Source of the DNA: Anthoceros angustus
Lineage: Eukaryota; Streptophyta; Anthocerotopsida; Anthocerotales; Anthocerotaceae
Assembly (NCBI GenBank): GCA_010909165.1
Contig: MU008164.1
Coordinates: 1,116,001-1,180,000 of the forward strand
Direction: 5' to 3'
DNA length: 64,000 nt
Position numbers and translations under genes: made by a program. Position 1 is the stretch's first letter. Each line of letters starts with the position of its first letter. A model generated the notes under the pieces. That model was given only the letters and a program-made list of their open reading frames with translations. It made no database searches and was not told the origin of the DNA. Positions 22,258 through 32,563 of this stretch are shown here, piece by piece.

Positions 22258-25200
22258 ATGGAGTGTCAAGGATGCTATGTCTCTGAAGGCATGTTGTATG
22301 GAGTCCTCAAAGAGTGTTCTGTGAAGAAAGACCTCAGTGGAGGCAGGCGCATCCATGCCATCACTGTGAGAAATGGATACGAGTCGAATGTTTTTCTGGC
22401 CAACCACCTTATCAGGATGTATAGCTCGCATGGCAGGTTGGTGGAAGCACGGCAGGTCTTTAGAAAACTTCCTTCACCAAACACGCACGTCTGGGCTTCT
22501 ATCATCGCAGCACACACAGAGAATGGCCAAGCTGAGGAGGGTATTCACCTGTACTGGGAGTTGCGGGAATCATCAAGTGTGAAAGCAAATGACTATGTGT
22601 TTGTGGCAGCTCTGAAAGCTTGTGCCAGCATTGGGGATCTTGAGTCCGGGAGGCAGGTCCATGCTGATATTATGGACACAGAACACAGCTGCAATGTATA
22701 CGTTGGGAACTGTCTGGTAGACATGTATGCAAAGAGTGGCAGTCTGAATGATGCTCACGCTGTGTTTGACAGACTGCCAGTTAGGAATGTTGTAACTTGG
22801 ACTGCACTTATGTCAGGATATTCCCACCAAGGGCTCGGTCAGAAAGCCCTCGATCTCTTTGCGAGAATGGAGGAGGGTGGTATGACTTTGGCAAACGCTG
22901 TTACTTTTGTGTGTCTCCTTAAGGCATGTTCCACCATTGGAGCCATACATAAGGGCAAGCAGTTGCACAAGAAAATCAAGGAACGAGGGCTTGAAACAGA
23001 TTTGGTTGTTGGGAATGCACTAGTTGACATGTATGCCAAATGTGGGGAATTGGTGGATGGTCGCAGAGTGTTTGACAAGATGCCAAGGAGAGATGTGGTG
23101 TCATGGAATACCATGATTGCAGGGTATTTGCAACAAGGGTTTGGCCAGGAGGCTCTGAAACTTTATTCTTTGATGCCAAAGGATGGTGTTATTGCGCCCA
23201 ATGATGTCACATTTGTCAGCCTTCTCAAGGCGTGTGGGAGCATAGCATGCCTGCCCATGGGCAAGCAATTACATGCGGAAATATTGTTGCGTGGACTGGA
23301 AGCAGATAAAGCAGTGGGCAGCACCCTGGTGGACATGTATGCCAAGTGCGGGAGCTTAGACAATGCCTGCCAAATATTTGACAGGCTGCCAGTGAAAGAT
23401 GTTGTCACATGGACGGCGCTGATTTCGGGATATGCTGAGCATGGGTTTGCTCACGAGGCTCTCAAGCTATATGCAGGTATGCAAATGAATCGTGTCACTC
23501 TGAACAAGGTTACATTTGTGTGCCTCTTGAAGGCATGTGCTAGTATTGGAGCTATGCTGGAGGGCAAGCATATTCATACAGAAGTTCAGAAACAGGGACT
23601 CGATGGAGATGTGACTGTGGGCAATGCCTTGATTGACTTTTATGCAAAATGTGGAGATCTGGAGGCTGCTCGAGGAGTGTTTGACAAGCTGCAGGCTAAA
23701 GATATTGTGACCTTGAATGCCATGCTTGCAGGATATGCTCGACATGGTCAAGGTCAAGAAGCCCTCACGCTATATGCTAGCATGGACAAGGATGGGATTA
23801 CTGTGGCAGATTCTGCAACTTTCACAAGCCTACTCAAATCGTGTGCCTGCATCGGGTCTCTCTGGCAGGGCACGCACATCCATGCTCAAATTCAGAAACG
23901 GGGGTTACATGCAGACGTGGGTGTTGGCAATGCCTTGATAGATATGTATGCAAAATGTGGAAGCTTGGGGGATGCTCGCATTATCTTTGACATGTTGCCA
24001 GCCAAAGACCTAGTGACATGGACAGCCATGATCTCAGGGTATGTTGCACATGGTCTTGGTCAAGAAGCTCTCGATCTGTATGGAAGCATGTTGAAGGAGG
24101 GCCTATCTGCAGTAGATAGTGTCATGCTTGCAAGCCTGCTCAAAGGATGTGCCAGCATCAGAGCCACACATGAAGGGAAGCTGCTTCACTCTCACATTCG
24201 CGAAATGGGGCAGGAAGCGGACCTGTTGCTTGGGAATGCTCTTGTGGACATGTACGCCAAATGTGGCAGCTTAGAAGATGCTCGCACTGTCTTTGACGGG
24301 CTGCAGGTAAAAAATGCTGCAACATGGACGGCCTTGATTGCAGGTTATGCTCAGCATGGGCTTGGCGAAGAAGCTATCAAGCTTTATGCAAGCATGCAGC
24401 AATATGGCGTGACTGAACCAGATAGCGTGACCTTTGTTAGCACTCTGAAGGCCTGTGGGAGCACAGGAGCCATCCGTTTGGGTAGGGAGGTGCATGCCGA
24501 AATCGTGAGAAGGGGACTGGAATCAAACGTTTTTGTGGGGAGCACCCTGGTGGACATGTATGCGAAGTGTGGGAGCTTAGAGGACGCTCGTGAAGTGTTT
24601 GAAAGACTGCCTACAAAAAGCGTTGTTACTTGGAATGCTTTGATGAATGGCTACGGCCAGCATAATAAGTGCTTCAAGGCCATACAATGTTTCCAGCAAA
24701 TGCAGCAGCAAGGAATTGAGCCTGACAGTGCTACCTTCACATGTCTCCTGGTGGCATGCAGTCACGTAGGCCTGGTGACTGAGGGGCAGCAGTACTTCAA
24801 GCAGATGGGTGAGTACGGAATCGAGCCCTCTTTGGAGCACTACAATTGCATGGTTGATCTTCTTGGGCGGTCAGGGAACCTGGCAGAAGCAGAGAATACA
24901 TTGCGGAGGAGCCCTTTTCAGTATGATACTGTGGGTTGGAAATCTTTGCTAAGTGCCTGCAAGATTCACAGTGATGTCAAGCGTGGGCGTCGATGTTTCG
25001 ACCACCTTGTTGAGTTGGAACCTCAACAAGCTGCCGGTTATGTATTAATGTCGAACATCTATACAGATGCTGGGATGTGGGAAGATGTCCACAAAATTGA
25101 CACTTTGCGGAGGGCTGCAGGTGCTCAGAAGAGGCCTGCAATGGCATCAATTGAAGTCGATAACAAAGTGCATGATTTCATGGTAGGAGACCAGCGGGAC

Positions 25201-25515
25201 GATACCTTGTCAAAGCTAAGGAGCCTAAATTTGCTGCTGGAGCAAGATGTCGGCAGTGTGTTGGGCTCAGTAGCTGGCCACGAGAAGGAAGATTCTCTTT
25301 GTGGACATGCTGAAAAGTTGGCCTTGGCATTTGGTCTCCTCAACACTGAGGAAGGCACAAGCCTGCGAGTTACCAAGAACCTTAGAATGTGCAACGACTG
25401 CCACAGTAGCACCAAGACCCTGTCCAAGATTGAGGGGCGTGAAATCATCGTTAGAGATGCACACCGAGTTCATCACTTTAGCGACGGCTTTTGTTCATGT
25501 GGAGATGCCCACTAA
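22258..25515 (+). CDS. PLS-class PPR protein with E/E+ and DYW cytidine-deaminase domain (PPR gene 1)
   Basis: A single-exon organellar RNA-binding protein of about 1085 residues; members of this class direct RNA editing in plastids or mitochondria. At least eight L/S-type 'DMYAKCG-x-L' units about 100 residues apart mark the PLS triplets. The E/E+ region follows (SLLSACKIHSDVKRGR...EVDNKVHDFMVGDQ). The DYW domain has the zinc/catalytic motifs HAEKLALAF (HxE) and CNDCH (CxxC). The last residues are SCGDAH, not the usual SCGDYW. I start at ATG 22258; the frame is open to 22129 without another ATG, so the targeting peptide is unresolved. Internal PLS copies are very alike. The segment 24060-24715 is the source of pseudogene fragments at 27431-30245 and 31524-31860. 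Confidence 0.9.
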   Translation: MECQGCYVSEGMLYGVLKECSVKKDLSGGRRIHAITVRNGYESNVFLANHLIRMYSSHGRLVEARQVFRKLPSPNTHVWASIIAAHTENGQAEEGIHLYWELRESSSVKANDYVFVAALKACASIGDLESGRQVHADIMDTEHSCNVYVGNCLVDMYAKSGSLNDAHAVFDRLPVRNVVTWTALMSGYSHQGLGQKALDLFARMEEGGMTLANAVTFVCLLKACSTIGAIHKGKQLHKKIKERGLETDLVVGNALVDMYAKCGELVDGRRVFDKMPRRDVVSWNTMIAGYLQQGFGQEALKLYSLMPKDGVIAPNDVTFVSLLKACGSIACLPMGKQLHAEILLRGLEADKAVGSTLVDMYAKCGSLDNACQIFDRLPVKDVVTWTALISGYAEHGFAHEALKLYAGMQMNRVTLNKVTFVCLLKACASIGAMLEGKHIHTEVQKQGLDGDVTVGNALIDFYAKCGDLEAARGVFDKLQAKDIVTLNAMLAGYARHGQGQEALTLYASMDKDGITVADSATFTSLLKSCACIGSLWQGTHIHAQIQKRGLHADVGVGNALIDMYAKCGSLGDARIIFDMLPAKDLVTWTAMISGYVAHGLGQEALDLYGSMLKEGLSAVDSVMLASLLKGCASIRATHEGKLLHSHIREMGQEADLLLGNALVDMYAKCGSLEDARTVFDGLQVKNAATWTALIAGYAQHGLGEEAIKLYASMQQYGVTEPDSVTFVSTLKACGSTGAIRLGREVHAEIVRRGLESNVFVGSTLVDMYAKCGSLEDAREVFERLPTKSVVTWNALMNGYGQHNKCFKAIQCFQQMQQQGIEPDSATFTCLLVACSHVGLVTEGQQYFKQMGEYGIEPSLEHYNCMVDLLGRSGNLAEAENTLRRSPFQYDTVGWKSLLSACKIHSDVKRGRRCFDHLVELEPQQAAGYVLMSNIYTDAGMWEDVHKIDTLRRAAGAQKRPAMASIEVDNKVHDFMVGDQRDDTLSKLRSLNLLLEQDVGSVLGSVAGHEKEDSLCGHAEKLALAFGLLNTEEGTSLRVTKNLRMCNDCHSSTKTLSKIEGREIIVRDAHRVHHFSDGFCSCGDAH

Positions 25516-25539
25516 CTCCACAATAGGTGCAATGGGGAG

Positions 25540-26215
25540 TTAAACTACCTATACAAAAACCTATATTATAGATATATAATACTACAGAAGGATTCATATG
25601 ATATTTTAGAATATCGACTTTGGAAAGTTGTGATGTGATAAGTTCCAAGTTTGGCAATTCATTCCTACAAACACCGGTGAGGTTCAAGTCTCTTATTTAT
25701 GAAGCTTTTCATGTATACATTAGAAAGCTTTCATGTCTTCATACTTTAAGATTTAATTTTTATAGATAGGGACGATTATTGTGTGTTGAGTTAACATATT
25801 CTTGATCTATCTAATTTAAAATATTATGTTTTTTACTTTTCTTTTACAAGCTCATACAATGAGCATCATCTCCGTGTTTCAACTTCTCATTGGAGTATTA
25901 ATTTTCATGGCACCAACAGTAGCAATTGTCGCACTTAGAGTACTAAGAATGCTAGTTGACACACCAATAGGACCAAGAATATAAGTTCTTCTACTAGTAA
26001 TACCTAGGAGTGGTAGTTTTCACACCAATAAAAGGTACTACACCACTAACACAAAAAATAGTTGCTTCGACACCAAAAACGTCACTAGATTACAAGATGT
26101 CCTTAGACCATATGTTGTACTACAACTTGCCATCGCATTAATAGCACCAATATCTTTTTTCATCATGGTAGCAATCATTGTATGTTATGGAGGTGCACCA
26201 TGGTCATACTTGTGA
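25540..26215 (+). pseudogene. Relic of the RING-H2 membrane gene and its upstream repeat
   Basis: This aligns by eye with 42460-43130. It has the same 'gactttg(g/a)aaagttgtgat' upstream block, the same 'acttttcttttacaagctcat' just before the start, and 'agtattaRttttcatggcac' early in the reading frame. The transmembrane-coding part (26110-26190) is also recognisable. The proline-rich linker and the RING finger are absent and the frame is broken. It is therefore a truncated paralogue of the gene at 42829-43512, duplicated together with its 5' flank. Confidence 0.7.
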
Positions 26216-26690
26216 AGACAACTTGGAAGGTGGGAAGTCAAAATACCGACTTGATGATGTGGACGATATTAGAGGACAAGGAAATAATTATCCAGTGATC
26301 TATTGTATAAGTATATAATATTGTACAATAAGATCAATGATTATAATGAGAACGAGCATCATTAGGAAGCTTTGCTTTTTTTTCTTTATTTTTTATTCCT
26401 TCCCTTTTTTCTCTCTCTACCTCTTTGTTCGGCTACAAATAACATTGCAAGGGTATAATAGTTAGTTTGATAATAGAAAAGCTTATGTAGGGTTAGTCAT
26501 TGTGGGATAGAAGAAGAAGAAGAATTTTATTTAAGTCCACTAAGGATGGATTTCCGTCATGGGACTAAAATATGATAATCACATAGATTGTGGTAAAATA
26601 GTCTGGACTAATGTAAAGGTAAAATATGTACCAGTAAGCTTCTCCAAATATGTAGGTAAAACTTGTTTCGTTGAAGTGAAATGATTTTCC
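26216..26690. other. AT-rich non-coding stretch
   Basis: No gene seen. There is a poly-T/CT-rich tract at 26370-26425 and a short GAA-run near 26510. Confidence 0.4.
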
Positions 26691-26694
26691 AAAT

Positions 26695-27270
26695 TTATGA
26701 AACTTCATTTTGTAACCCTTGCTCCACCAACCTTTCCGAAAGTCTTCCAACCTGATCATCCAAACCTTGCAACTTTTTGGCCATATAACTGTGCATTTCT
26801 TCTCTTTGTGCATGAATAAGCTCGAGAATAACCTTTTTGTAGCCTTCCAAACTAGGTGCCAGATCTGCCTTCGACAAGCAACCCACACAAGGAACAAGAA
26901 TTTGCAAGGCGTTGACTTGCAAAAGCAATCAATCAAATTTGACCTGGAAAGACGCCTCAAAATCTTTAGCTCATGAGCTTGCTGATTCAAGATCCCGCAG
27001 CAATTTTCTAATGATAACATCCTGACTATTAAATCTCTTATCTATAAGATCATCCATTACGGAATTGAACTCATCCCCCTCGTCCTCGTGGCCCTCCTCA
27101 CCCCCCTCGTCCTCTGAGTCCCATGCCAAAGATTGGTGCTTAGCCAAAAGAGACTCATATTTTTCCCTGAAGGAAATAATCTCCGCCTCAATTTTAAGTA
27201 CTCTAGTCTCCAATACAGATACCGCTATGTCTTCATATTTGTCCTCAATACCACATAATCTAGTCTCCAA
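26695..27270 (-). pseudogene. Coiled-coil/acidic protein frame with two in-frame stops
   Basis: One minus-strand frame runs from METRLCGIEDKYEDIAVSVL (27270) through a helix-rich part, an acidic run (DSEDEGGEEGHEDEGDEF) and LIDKRFNSQDVIIRKLL. After two TGA stops near 26965 and 26935 it continues with SKADLAPSLEGYKKVILELI and KLQGLDDQVGRLSERLVEQG to a stop at 26695. The preserved amphipathic heptads on both sides of the stops suggest one former coiled-coil protein. A small intron across the stops (GT..AG present) is an alternative. I do not recognise the family; capsid or accessory proteins of retroelements can look like this. Confidence 0.4.
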
Positions 27271-27430
27271 TATAGGGGTGCGTTAGTTCCCTTCATCTAG
27301 ACCAGGCGCACAAATTTTAGGATATGGACTTCGTTAGTTGTGATGCATTAGGGTAATTCACTTTTTGTGTCAACAACTTCAAATTGATCTTTTATGAGTA
27401 TAGATAGAGCATCTGAGTAATCTAGTCTAT

Positions 27431-27455
27431 CAGGAAGCTCTCGATCTGTATGGAA
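27431..27455 (+). pseudogene. Left remnant of a PPR fragment, cut by the hAT-like insertion
   Basis: 'gaagctctcgatctgtatgg' here is identical to PPR gene 1 at 24065-24084. The other half of the fragment resumes at 29592. The last 8 bases (27448-27455) are the left target duplication. Confidence 0.7.
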
Positions 27456-27485
27456 CAGCGTCTCTCAGCATAGGGGTTATTCTCC
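27456..27485 (+). repeat. Left terminal inverted repeat of the hAT-like element
   Basis: Matches the reverse complement of 29562-29591 at all but a few positions, including the uninterrupted core CTCAGCATAGGGGTT. Confidence 0.8.
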
Positions 27486-27779
27486 ATTAAAGGGGTTTGG
27501 GTCCCTAAAGACCAAAAATGACCCGGCAGGCCAAAATGCATCATCTTTAGCAAAACCACTCTTTAGACATGTCTTGAAAGACATTGACCATGTTATTTTC
27601 TCGTGAATACTTACGCTATGAGGTTGAAGCCGAAGAAGGTTCAGTTCACCTTCACAAGGAAGGGATTTCAAGGATTTTTAATAGGTGCTAGGAATCCTAA
27701 ACACCTCTTTCGCATGATAGTACTTCCTAGCGGGGTGAGCAGTAGGCAAACCAAACAAAATTAGTCCAGCAAGCCAAAG

Positions 27780-28115
27780 CTGGCGGACGTCGGCGCAACC
27801 AACATAAAAGTAGCAATTCAAGCGAAAAGAAGCAAGCTGGCGGACGTCGGCGCAATTGTGAAGAACATTAACCGATAGCGATCATGGCCATCTCGAGAGG
27901 ACCAAACTACGACTCTAAAAAGTAGCGGGGTGCACTTTGAGTACACAACCACAGGATCTCCATTGTTAGAGTGAAAACATAGAAGGAATTGGAACAATGC
28001 GGACGTTCGGCACATTGGCGAGTCTGCTAAAACTGCCGGACGTCCGGCGCATTTTGAGACCCCAATCTTGTGGGCGTCGAGATGGAAATGGTGGAGTGGA
28101 TGCCGGACGTCCGGC
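27780..28115. repeat. Dispersed palindromic motif inside the hAT-like element
   Basis: GCCGGACGTCCGGC is perfect at 28035-28048 and 28102-28115. Decayed forms with the same GGCGCA-type tail occur near 27780, 27836 and 27997. Subterminal repeats of hAT elements bind transposase, and these could be such sites; that role is inferred. Confidence 0.5.
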
Positions 28116-29561
28116 GCATCTATATTTATTGTTTGTCTTCTCTAGAAACATCCTTGGGATAGGTGCACATAGACTCAATGGTAAGAACTCCAAGGTTAAG
28201 CACCCCGGTCGGATCGATGCAGGATGGGGTGCTTGACTTTGGTGCTTTAGAAATTCCGGTTATGCACTCTTGGGTCAAATTAGAACTAGGATGGCTTGCT
28301 TGTTTTGGCGCTTTGAAAACTTTGTAACAACTCCTTTGTTAAGCAACCTAGGCGTATCAATACTAGGATGGAGTGTTGATTTTTAGTGGTTTGAAAAATT
28401 TGTAAATCATCCGGTATCTAGGCGTAAAGTCATGAATATTATTTTTGAAAATCATTTGTTGGTTGATGTTATATTCCACATTCGCTTTGTATACAACATG
28501 TAAAACCTTTTGGCCTTACTCTATGTGCCCTTCGATGACTTGCGGTGGATCTCTTTGATTGGTGCGCCAAATGTCCGCTCATTCGAGTTTGATGCGTATA
28601 GATGCATAGGCCTTGGTTTCTAGATGAGCTACATTTTCCAAAATTCGACATGTATGATGGTGGTTTCTAATGGCCAACCTTTTGAAGGCGACAATGTTTC
28701 ACAATGTTTTGCGAGAAGCAAGAAAATAAATAGAATAGATGATTTTCCTTGAGTAATGAAAGCACATCGGATGCGATCGAACACAAGCATAAGAGAGCAT
28801 CTGCACTTTGCGAGCCCTAGTGAGAGCCAGTATCTGAAGAAAGAGGGCTGGTCGCCCGGTGGGGTTTTGACCAAATGGTGAGTATTTCGGTGAGGCTCGA
28901 AGGAGGACCTATCTATACCTTGTGGCGCCCTCTGTTGGCTAGGTGTTCGAGACGAACTATAGCCAAGCTTCGCCAGAGATTTTGAATTTAAGATCGACTT
29001 GCTCCATGTGCCACCCATGGATAGATTAAGGTTGAAAGCGATGCGGACTTGACAAGAAGAAATGTAAGCTACGAAGAGTTTGATCAAGAGCGGTTGAGGA
29101 GGCCTCACCATCCTTTACCTTGTCCAATTCTGCTGCGAGCCCAATCTGCGGATCTAAGTGCGGCTTATCTCACCGGAGGGGCGGTCGACGGTATGCTGCC
29201 GTCAGGATTGCTCGAATCACGGGGTTTGAAAAGAGAATTGATGTGAGTGTTGGTGCGGTGGCAAGTGTGCACAAGCAACTTGAACGAAAGTGCTTGCCTA
29301 CACAAGTATTGACGCAACCCTCTCCAAACCCGGTGTATTGCACCTCTTTGGAGTATAAGTCGCGGGCGGTGCACTCCACTCTTTGGAGCATAAGTGCGAT
29401 CATCCGGCCACTTGGTACAAAGTGTGTCCGTCATTTGTGCGGACGGTGGGCACATTAGGTCTTCCTTGGGCTCGGATGCATGGGCTGTGGGTTCGCAAAT
29501 CACTGAAAACAGTGAAATGAGACATGTGCATTTCTGGATGGTTGGGGCCAAAATGGGGTTC

Positions 29562-29591
29562 GGAGACAAACCCCTATGCTGAGAAACACTG
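29562..29591 (-). repeat. Right terminal inverted repeat of the hAT-like element
   Basis: Partner of 27456-27485. It ends CACTG directly before the TTATGGAA target duplication. Confidence 0.8.
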
Positions 29592-30245
29592 TTATGGAAG
29601 CATGTTGAAGGATGGCATGTGTGCAGTAGGCAGTGTCATGTTTGCAAGCCTGCTCAAAGGATGGGCTAGCATCAGAGCCACACATGAAGGGAAGCTGCTT
29701 CACTCTCACGTTCGCGAAAGGGGGCTGGAAGCGGACTTGTTGCTTGGGAGTGGTCTTGGGGACATGTATGCTAAATGTGGCAACTTAGAAGATGCCTGCA
29801 CTGTCTTTGATAGCCTGCGAGTTAAAAATGGCGTAACATGGATGGCCCTCAAATTGCAGGCTATACTCAGCATGGGCTTGGCAAAGAAGCTATCAAGCCC
29901 TTTGCAAGCATGCAACAATTTGGCATGACTAAACCAAATAGCGTGACCTTTATCTGCACTTTGAAGGCCTCTAGAACCACAGGAGCAGTCCATTTGGGTA
30001 GGGAGAGGGTGCATGCCGAACTCTAAACAGGTGAGTGGAATCAGACGTTTTTGTAAGGAGCACCAAGCAACCTGGTGGACATGAATGTCAAGTGTGCGAA
30101 CCGAGAGGAAACGGGTGAAGGCTTTGAAAGACTGTCGACAAAACGCTGTGCAAAGACTATCGTGGAATGCTTTGATGAGTGAGTGGCTACGGCCAACATA
30201 ATGAGTGCTCCCCGGCCATACAATGGTTTTCAGCAAATGCAGCAT
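29592..30245 (+). pseudogene. PPR gene fragment derived from PPR gene 1
   Basis: This follows PPR gene 1 from 24083 to about 24715 at the nucleotide level, for example KGWASIRATHEGKLLHSHV against KGCASIRATHEGKLLHSHI. Frameshifts appear from about 29850 on, and it stops mid-repeat near 'cagcaaatgcagcatcaa'. It has no start, no E or DYW region and no promoter, so it is a dead partial duplicate. Confidence 0.85.
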
Positions 30246-31523
30246 CAAAGTAGAAGACAGGTTTGCTTCTTGCGCATGATTTCATGATCCATCAACTTGT
30301 GGCTCTTCCCTTCCCTCGCTAAAAGCAAACAGATCAAGCTTGCGGATTGTAGCTTGATCACCACATTTCCGCAATCTCAAGCTGCAAGAATTCTCCATCT
30401 TCTTCCCTCCTGCTGAGGGTGAACTTAGCCAGCCTGCCGCCTAACAAAATATGTAATAGATGCAGATCAATTACGTATTAAGTAATTACATTGTTATATA
30501 TTCATAGAAGAATAGAGTACATACAACAAGCAAGCAACTAAACTTAACTTAACTACGAAAAGGCATGACCTTGTGGGACGTAACCCTAATGAAAAGGTAA
30601 GTAGCTAAATTAAAACTAGTTACACACACACACATACTATATATCGGAATATAACTAAGCCCTAAGTAATGACTCAACATTCTATCTCCAATACTCCCAC
30701 TTGTTGATCATTGCATAAAGGACAGTCTTCTTCTCCAGCGCCTTGTGAAAAGCTGCTTGAGCTGAGTGTGTGTACTAGATTGGCAGCTCGAACAGCAGGC
30801 TTCATAAGAGCGTAATGGAACAGCTCAGTGTGAAGGCGATCCCTTACAGGTGTGCCATAAGCATAATAGCACCTTTTACGTCCGGTTTTCATTACATCAC
30901 GGCTTTTGGGCGTGGTGACTCCTAAGCAAGGTGTCTTCCTCCGAGTGAAGACCTCTCCTTACTTGCCAAACATCGTGTCTACCAGAGGGATGCTCTAGGC
31001 AGGTTCGCACCTGCGGCTAGAACGATTGCCTCCTCTTCTCTGGCTGAGAAGGCGGCGGCTGCAGCGGTGGGACCTTGGCGGGGCGCCTAAGCGAGGCCAA
31101 GGGGAACGAGGCGGTGCTTGAGCAACAGCGCCAGGCATTGCCATTCTGCACGGAGAGAAGGCCCTTGTGACAGAGCCAACATGGGGCACCATCCGTCGTT
31201 CTACCACTAGAGCACATAAGGCGGACATTCTCACGAGCTTCATTTGATGCACTGCGGATGTGAGAGGGTGAATTCGATGCGCCTCCGTGAGCCACACACC
31301 CTCTGCGCCACCCAAATTTCCACAGCCCAAAGGAGTTCTATCGGACAAGTTGTCACCCTCGGCTCAGCTCGGTGGCCTGGAAGCCCTGTTTGATATAGGT
31401 GTACAGCCTCAGGACTGAAGATGGTCCGCATTCGCGTCCAAGATTGTTCGGGTTTTAAAGACCATGTCATCAGCTTCTATAGTAAGTTGCTTAAACTGTT
31501 TGTGGCAATCTTCCACATTGCAT
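29902..31523. repeat. Tandem duplication, copy 1 (PPR fragment end, LTR, Copia 2 end)
   Basis: The stretch from 'tttgcaagcatgcaacaatt' to 'ggcaatcttccacattgca' is repeated at 31524-33145 in the same order. It covers the PPR fragment tail, a Copia 2 3' LTR (30442-30693) and part of the Copia 2 interior. The two copies differ mostly by small deletions and insertions spread over both. Confidence 0.75.
30442..30693 (-). repeat. Extra 3' LTR of Copia 2 (in duplication copy 1)
   Basis: 252 bp, matching the LTRs at 32052-32308 and 41561-41817 apart from a small gap in 'gacctt(tggccaac)agacg'. The left neighbour is again CCGCC and the right neighbour is the purine tract, so it arose with the tandem duplication and not by a separate insertion. 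Confidence 0.75.
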
Positions 31524-32051
31524 TTTGCAAGCATGCAACAATTTGGCATGACTAAACCAAATAGCGTGACCTTTATCTGCACTTTGAAGGCCTCTAGAAC
31601 CACAGGAGCAGTCCATTTGGGTAGGGAGAGGGTGCATGCCGAACTCTAAACAGGTGAGTGGAATCAGACGTTTTTGTAAGGAGCACCAAGCAACCTGGTG
31701 GACATGAATGTCAAGTGTGCGAACCGAGAGGAAACGGGTGAAGGCTTTGAAAAGCCGACAAAAGCGTGCAAAGACTATCGTGGAATGCTTTGATGAGTGA
31801 GTGGCTACGGCCAACATAATGAGTGCTCCCGCCATACAATGGTTTTGACAAATGCATCAAAGTAGAAGAAGGCGTTTGCTTCTTGCGCATGATTTCATGA
31901 TCCATCAACATGGCTCTTCCTTCCCTCGCTAAAAGCAAGCGGATCAAGCTTGCGGATTGTAGCTTGATCACCACATTTCCGCAATCTCAAGCTGCAAGAA
32001 TTCTCCATCTTCTTCCCTCCTGCTGAGGGTGAACTTAGCCAGCCTGCCGCC

Positions 32052-32308
32052 TAACAAAATATGTAATAGATGCAGATCAATTACGTATTAAGTAATTACA
32101 TTGTTATATATTCATAGAAGAATAGAGTACATACAACAAGCAAGCAACTAAACTTAACTTAACTACGAAAAGGCATGACCTTTGGCCAACAGACGTAACC
32201 CTAATGAAAAGGTAAGTAGCTAAATTAAAACTAGTTACACACACACACATACTATATATCGGAATATAACTAAGCCCTAAGTAATGACTCAACATTCTAT
32301 CTCCAATA
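32052..32308 (-). repeat. 3' LTR of Copia 2
   Basis: 257 bp, near-identical to 41561-41817. The inner border is the purine-rich tract at 32309-32320 and the outer border is the CCGCC target duplication. Confidence 0.85.
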
Positions 32309-32563
32309 CTCCCACTTGTTGATCATTGCATAAAGGACGGTCTTCTTCTCCGCGCGCCCCTTGTGAAAACTGCTGCTTCTGAGCCTGAGTGTGTGTGTAC
32401 TAGATTGGCAGCTCCAGGCAACCGGCTTCATAAGAGCGTAATGGAACAGCTCAGTGTGAAGGCGATCCCTTACAGGTGTGCCATAAGCATAATAGCCTGC
32501 TTTTACGTCCCGGTTTTCATTCTGTCACGGCTTTTGGAGCGTAGACTTAAGCTCCTAAGCAAG

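Larger units (their letters stand above)
27456..29591. mobile_element. hAT-like DNA transposon, non-autonomous, 2136 bp
   Basis: The ends are imperfect 30-bp inverted repeats: 27456-27485 begins CAGCGTCTCTCAGCATAGGG and the complement of 29562-29591 begins CAGTGTTTCTCAGCATAGGG. The flanks are GTATGGAA (27448-27455) and TTATGGAA (29592-29599), an 8-bp target duplication with one mismatch. The parental PPR sequence has a single uninterrupted copy of the site. An 8-bp duplication and CAGTG-type ends fit the hAT superfamily. No transposase is recognisable inside, so it would need an enzyme from elsewhere. Repeated GCCGGACGTCCGGC-like palindromes lie in the left half. Confidence 0.8.

Noticed and set aside
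22129-22258. N-terminal extension of PPR gene 1 from a TTG codon
   Set aside because: Plant nuclear genes do not normally start at TTG; the first in-frame ATG is 22258, and any extension would need an upstream exon.
28035-28115. GGACGTCC palindromes as restriction-modification or recombination sites
   Set aside because: Nothing else supports such a system in this nuclear DNA; they are better explained as repeats internal to the hAT-like element.
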